A stretch of DNA of 64,000 bases from JBKHXF01 sp046566145. Its GTDB lineage: Bacteria > Actinomycetota > Nitriliruptoria > Nitriliruptorales > Nitriliruptoraceae. Every line of letters starts with the position of its first letter. Position 1 is the first letter of the stretch. Shown here one piece after another: positions 60,844-64,000 of the stretch. A program made the position numbers and the translations under genes. The stretch lies in NCBI GenBank assembly GCA_046566145.1, contig JBKHXF010000032.1, positions 62,001-126,000 on the forward strand. The letters are read 5' to 3'. The notes beneath the pieces are model-generated. The model was not told the origin of the DNA. It searched no databases and saw only the letters and a program-made list of their open reading frames with translations.

Positions 60844-61701
60844 TCAGTTGCAGCGGGCGCGGACCGCGATCGCCGCGTGGCGGACCTCGTCGCGGTCCGG
60901 CGCGGTCGGGGCCAGCTCGACGTAGGCCTCGAAGGCCTCGGCCGCCGCGAGGAACCGCCCGGCCGAGCGCAGCAGCTCGCCGTGGACCCGGTGGTCCTCG
61001 GGCTGCGAGCCCGGCAGCAGCAGCGCCAGCTCGGCGGTCCACAGCGCGTCGCGGAGGTCGCCGGCGGCGGTGAAGTCGCGGGTCAGGTTCGCGAGGATGC
61101 GACGGACGACGTCCGCCGGCGCCGCGGGGCGCAGCATCGCCCGCGAGAACGACACCCGCCCCCCGGTCGCGGCGCGCACCCGCTCGGCCACCTCCTCCAG
61201 CGGCAGCAGCCGCCCGCCGGCGAAGGGGTCGACCACGACCACGCCCCGGTCGTCGCTCGACGCCACGCCGGCCACGAAGTGCCCGGGCAGCCCGATGCCG
61301 TACGCGGGCACGCGCAGCCGCCTGGCCAGCGCCACGAACAGCACCGACAGCGTGATCGGCAGCCCGCGCCTGCGGTCGAGGACCTGCGAGAGCAGGCCGT
61401 TGCGCGGGTCGTTGTAGGTCTCCGTGTCGCCCGTGAAGCCCTGCTGGTCGGCGAGGTACCTGGCGATCGCGTTCGCGTCGACGGCGGCGTCGCCGGACGG
61501 CGTGAACCCCGTGGACCGCAGGCCGTCCGCGAGCGCGTCGATGCGGAGCAGCCCCAGCTCGACGTCGACGTCCGGGTCGTGCTCGACGCACAGCAGCAGG
61601 GCCGCCTCGGCGAGGTCGCAGCCCGGCTCCCGGACGATCCGGGCCAGCCGCTCACGCGATGCGTCCGACCGATCGCTCCAGGACGATGGGCCTCCGGGCA
61701 C
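60844..61701 (-). CDS. SirB1/transglutaminase-like protein
   Basis: The 285-residue protein matches the SirB1 N-terminal family (transglutaminase-like 2): CDLAEAALLLCVEHDPDVDVELGLLRIDALA, then ARYLADQQGFTGDTETYNDPRNGLLSQVLDRRRGLPITLSVLF and VPAYGIGLPGHFVAGV. The usual Cys of the peptidase fold is not evident; the His (PGHFVAG) and Asp (VVDPFAGG) are. A TPR-like C-terminal region follows (DLRDALWTAELALLLPGS onward). Function is not established for this family in actinobacteria. The GTG at 61701 is the assumed start. Confidence 0.8.
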   Translation of the reverse strand: MPGGPSSWSDRSDASRERLARIVREPGCDLAEAALLLCVEHDPDVDVELGLLRIDALADGLRSTGFTPSGDAAVDANAIARYLADQQGFTGDTETYNDPRNGLLSQVLDRRRGLPITLSVLFVALARRLRVPAYGIGLPGHFVAGVASSDDRGVVVVDPFAGGRLLPLEEVAERVRAATGGRVSFSRAMLRPAAPADVVRRILANLTRDFTAAGDLRDALWTAELALLLPGSQPEDHRVHGELLRSAGRFLAAAEAFEAYVELAPTAPDRDEVRHAAIAVRARCN

Positions 61702-61846
61702 GCGTGCTCCTGCCTGCCTGGGGCGGGGCCGGGGCGCGCCGCCCGTCGACGACGAGCGTACGACCGCCCGGCCCGCCCCCCGCGCAACCGCCGCGCCGCC
61801 CGTCGCACCCAGCGGAACGGATGGCGACGGAACGTTCCACCGTGGC

Positions 61847-61852
61847 TAGCCT
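61847..61852 (+). promoter_or_regulatory. -10-like TAGCCT before the acyl-CoA dehydrogenase gene
   Basis: TAGCCT followed by CGCC lies 45 nt before the TTG start. A GGAACGTTCC palindrome at 61829-61838 sits nearby upstream and could be an operator. Confidence 0.35.
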
Positions 61853-61897
61853 CGCCGACACGTCGCGAGCGACGTCAACGACGACCGGGAGCCCACG

Positions 61898-63043
61898 TTG
61901 GACCGCTGGATCTTCACCGAGGAGCACGACGCCTTCCGCCAGACGGTCCGGCGCTTCGTCGAGACCGAGATCGCCCCCTTCCACGACGCCTGGGAGGACG
62001 ACGGCATCGTCCCGCGGGAGGTCTGGAAGAAGGCCGGCGCGCAGGGCCTGCTGTGCACCGACGTGCCCGCCGAGTACGGCGGCGGCGGGGTCCCCGACTT
62101 CCGGTACAACACGATCATCGACGAGGAGATCGCCTACGCCGGCACCTCCGGCATCGGGTACGGGCTCCACAACGACGTCATCGTCCCCTACTTCCTCAAG
62201 TACGCCTCCGAGGAGCAGAAGCAGCGCTGGTTCCCGCCCATGTGCACCGGCGAGACCATCACCGCCATCGCCATGAGCGAGCCCGCCACCGGCTCCGACC
62301 TCGCCGGCGTGCAGACCACCGCCATCCGCCAGGACGACGGCAGCTACCTCCTCAACGGCGCCAAGACGTTCATCACCAACGGCATCCACGCCGACCTCGT
62401 GATCGTCGTCGCCAAGACCGACCCGTCCGCCTCCCACGGCGGGATCTCGCTGCTCGTCGTCGAGCGCGGCATGGAGGGCTTCGAGCGCGGCCGCAAGCTC
62501 GACAAGATCGGCATGAAGGCCCAGGACACCGCCGAGCTGTTCTTCACCGACGTGCGCGTCCCCGCCGAGAACCTCCTCGGCGAGGAGGGCAAGGGCTTCG
62601 TCTACCTCATGGAGGCCCTCCCGCAGGAGCGGCTCTCCATCGCCATCTCCGCGGTCGCCGGCGCCCGCGCCGCCCTCGACGTCACCCTCGCGTACTGCAA
62701 GGAGCGCACCGCCTTCGGCAAGCCCATCGGGTCGTTCCAGAACTCCCGGTTCATGCTCGCCGAGATGCGTACCAAGGTCGAGGTCACCCAGACCTTCGTC
62801 GACCGCTGCATCGAACTGCACGACGAGGGGCGGCTCACCGTCGACGAGGCCGCCATGGCCAAGTACTGGGCCACCGACGTCCTCGACGAGGTCGTCGACG
62901 CCGGCGTCCAGCTCCACGGCGGGTACGGCTACATGCGCGAGTACCCCATCGCCCGCGCCTACACCGACGCCCGCGTGTCGCGGATCTACGGCGGGACGAA
63001 CGAGATCATGAAGGAGATCATCGGTCGGACGATGGGCGTCTGA
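61898..63043 (+). CDS. Acyl-CoA dehydrogenase
   Basis: The 381-residue flavoenzyme makes trans-2-enoyl-CoA from acyl-CoA, the first step of beta-oxidation, or an equivalent step in amino acid degradation. Motifs are AIAMSEPATGSDLAG, FITNGIHADLVIVVAKT, CKERTAFGKPIGSFQN and QLHGGYGYMREYPIARAYTDARVSRIYGGTNEIMKEII. The usual catalytic Glu site YEGT is YGGT, so the base is probably Glu244 in PQERLSIA, as in the long-chain and isovaleryl-CoA enzymes. The start is TTG, with GGGAG 7 nt upstream, and no better start exists. Confidence 0.93.
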   Translation: MDRWIFTEEHDAFRQTVRRFVETEIAPFHDAWEDDGIVPREVWKKAGAQGLLCTDVPAEYGGGGVPDFRYNTIIDEEIAYAGTSGIGYGLHNDVIVPYFLKYASEEQKQRWFPPMCTGETITAIAMSEPATGSDLAGVQTTAIRQDDGSYLLNGAKTFITNGIHADLVIVVAKTDPSASHGGISLLVVERGMEGFERGRKLDKIGMKAQDTAELFFTDVRVPAENLLGEEGKGFVYLMEALPQERLSIAISAVAGARAALDVTLAYCKERTAFGKPIGSFQNSRFMLAEMRTKVEVTQTFVDRCIELHDEGRLTVDEAAMAKYWATDVLDEVVDAGVQLHGGYGYMREYPIARAYTDARVSRIYGGTNEIMKEIIGRTMGV

Positions 63044-63262
63044 CTCGTCGTCGGGTGACCGGTCGGCGCGGGCCCGCGGCCGCCGCGGCGCCACGGCATC
63101 GTCTTCGCCGCGCCTTGGTGCTCGGCCCCTGGGGGGCCTGCGCTCCGCTTGAGCGCGGCTGCGGCGACACCGCGGCGCCGCGGCTCTCGGCGTCCTCGGT
63201 CTGGGACTCGGCCGGCCTCGTCCTCCCTCCGGGGCGGGGGTGGGGAGGAGGGGCGAGGGGCC
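63044..63262. other. 219-nt convergent intergenic region with tandem hairpins
   Basis: No gene is seen. It contains GGCCCC-TGG-GGGGCC near 63126-63140 and GCGCTC-CGCTT-GAGCGC near 63140-63157, besides long runs of GC palindromic sequence (CCGCGGCGCCGCGG near 63171). These could end both converging transcripts. Confidence 0.45.
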
Positions 63263-63850
63263 CTAGAGGTCGGTGGACCAGGGGTCGGTGGCGAGGGCGT
63301 CGGTGATGCGGGCGGCGGTGGCGTCGTCGCAGGTGGTGCGCAGGAGGCGGCCGGTGAAGCGGCGGAGCTCCGCGACGGCGTGGAAGACGTGGGCCTCCTC
63401 GACCAGGAGCAGCAGGGCGGCCTCGCCCTCGGCGAGCTCCTCGCCGAGCGCCTGGATGTCCTCGTCCTGGATGCCGATGTCGCGCAGCTTCGCGAAGATG
63501 CCGCCGGCGGCCGCGCCGACCGCCAGGCCCACGAGGGCGGCCGGGCCGCCGACGAGGATGCCGCCGAGCAGGCCCCACCAGCTGCCCGACAGCGCGCCCT
63601 GGGCCGTGGTCACGTCCTTGGTCTCCTGGACCCGGACCTTCCCGCCCTCCTCCTTCGCGGCGATCGCGGCGTCCTCGAGCTTCAGCTTCCCCTCGGCCTG
63701 CAGGCGCATGGCCGCGAGCAGGCCCTCCTGGGCCATGATGGGGCCGGGCAGGGCGATCGCGACGAGGTTCGCGCTCGACGTGTCCGTGTGGGTCACGACC
63801 TCGTCGGGCTCGGCGGCGCGGGAGGTCTCGGCGTCGAGGTGCTCGGTCAC
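63263..63850 (-). CDS. DUF1269-type membrane-associated protein
   Basis: The 195-residue protein matches DUF1269: NLVAIALPGPIMAQEGLLAAMRLQAEGKLKLEDAAIAAKEEGGKVRVQETKDVT, then a glycine-zipper hydrophobic hairpin (GLLGGILVGGPAALVGLAVGAAAGGIF, about 102-128) and ALGEELAEGEAALLLLVEEA. The function of this family is not known. The GTG at 63850 has AGGA 7 nt upstream. A PGPIM residue pattern and the acidic N-terminal tail (about 25 residues) stand before the conserved region. It converges on the acyl-CoA dehydrogenase gene. Confidence 0.82.
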   Translation of the reverse strand: MTEHLDAETSRAAEPDEVVTHTDTSSANLVAIALPGPIMAQEGLLAAMRLQAEGKLKLEDAAIAAKEEGGKVRVQETKDVTTAQGALSGSWWGLLGGILVGGPAALVGLAVGAAAGGIFAKLRDIGIQDEDIQALGEELAEGEAALLLLVEEAHVFHAVAELRRFTGRLLRTTCDDATAARITDALATDPWSTDL

Positions 63851-63961
63851 GGCAGGTCCTGGCGTGGTGGGCCGGCGCGCGACGGCCGGCGGGTGAGTCC
63901 ACCGTAGCCCCGGGCCTACGCTCGCCCCCGACCCCGACCCCGCCCGTTCGGAAGAGCCGCC

Positions 63962-64000
63962 GTGGACACCCCGCTGCACGTCGAGATCCGCGACCTCGCG
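63962..64000 (+). CDS. Start of a gene cut by the window edge
   Basis: A GTG at 63962 with GGAAGAG 6 nt upstream begins the frame VDTPLHVEIRDLA, and a TACGCT hexamer lies at 63915-63920. Only 13 codons are present, too few to identify it. Confidence 0.4.
   Translation, partial: MDTPLHVEIRDLA

Overview
The window is very GC-rich, uses many GTG starts (and at least one TTG start), and carries families typical of high-GC Gram-positive bacteria. These include a BTAD/AfsR-type regulator, a PucR regulator, DUF4242, a PIN-PhoH2 protein, a MeaA-type mutase, an ino1-type inositol phosphate synthase and a GlnR-like box before glnB. It is most likely chromosomal DNA of an actinomycete, perhaps from a deep-branching lineage such as the Nitriliruptoria or Euzebya groups; the lineage is a guess. 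I found no rRNA, tRNA, CRISPR array or prophage. About 58 genes are packed tightly, and many neighbours overlap by 4 bases (GTGA/ATGA).

Layout. 1-4.6 kb: the 5' part of a sulfotransferase gene, guaA, and a PucR regulator translationally coupled to a class III nucleotide cyclase. 5.1-12.3 kb: a branched-chain-amino-acid-type ABC transporter (livF, livG, livH, livM and a lipoprotein) with an acyl-CoA ligase gene inside the operon. 12.5-18.5 kb: a phosphotransferase, a DUF4870 protein, PcrA/UvrD helicase, a GDT1-type transporter, a START-like protein and a small membrane protein. 18.7-25.7 kb: a secreted penicillin-acylase-family enzyme with a sortase-like tail, a fused carboxyltransferase, a free cobalamin-binding mutase subunit, and sucC-sucD. 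25.9-31.9 kb: an EthD-like protein, a FIST sensor, glnB-glnD and inositol phosphate synthase. 31.9-33.0 kb: an apparent 1.15-kb unit with 69-nt terminal inverted repeats around a DUF559 nuclease-fold gene. 33-40.3 kb: fumC, threonine ammonia-lyase, an OmpR-type two-component system and an ethylmalonyl-CoA-mutase-like gene. 40.6-49.8 kb: an M23 peptidase, a YdcZ-type transporter, a methyltransferase, a NYN protein, tryptophanase with a BTAD regulator, DUF4242, arginine deiminase, a lone ABC ATPase and a metallo-beta-lactamase-fold hydrolase. 50-64 kb: a thiolase, a Nudix protein, a LuxR-type regulator with a degenerate receiver, a coiled-coil protein, greA, uppS, phoH2, an HSL esterase, an ABC exporter, a SirB1-like protein, an acyl-CoA dehydrogenase, a DUF1269 protein and the first codons of one more gene.

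How the genes fit together. Central carbon metabolism is well represented (sucCD, fumC, mutases, carboxyltransferase, thiolase, acyl-CoA dehydrogenase, acyl-CoA ligase with an importer), which suggests growth on fatty or organic acids through acyl-CoA intermediates. glnB-glnD form the PII nitrogen-signalling pair, preceded by a site with exact GlnR-box geometry. Regulatory DNA is unusually legible. Matched palindromes flank the PucR/liv intergenic region, four heptamers precede the BTAD regulator, and a decamer TAGGCTCGCG recurs as a likely -10 region. The most unusual object is the DUF559 unit at 31862-33008.
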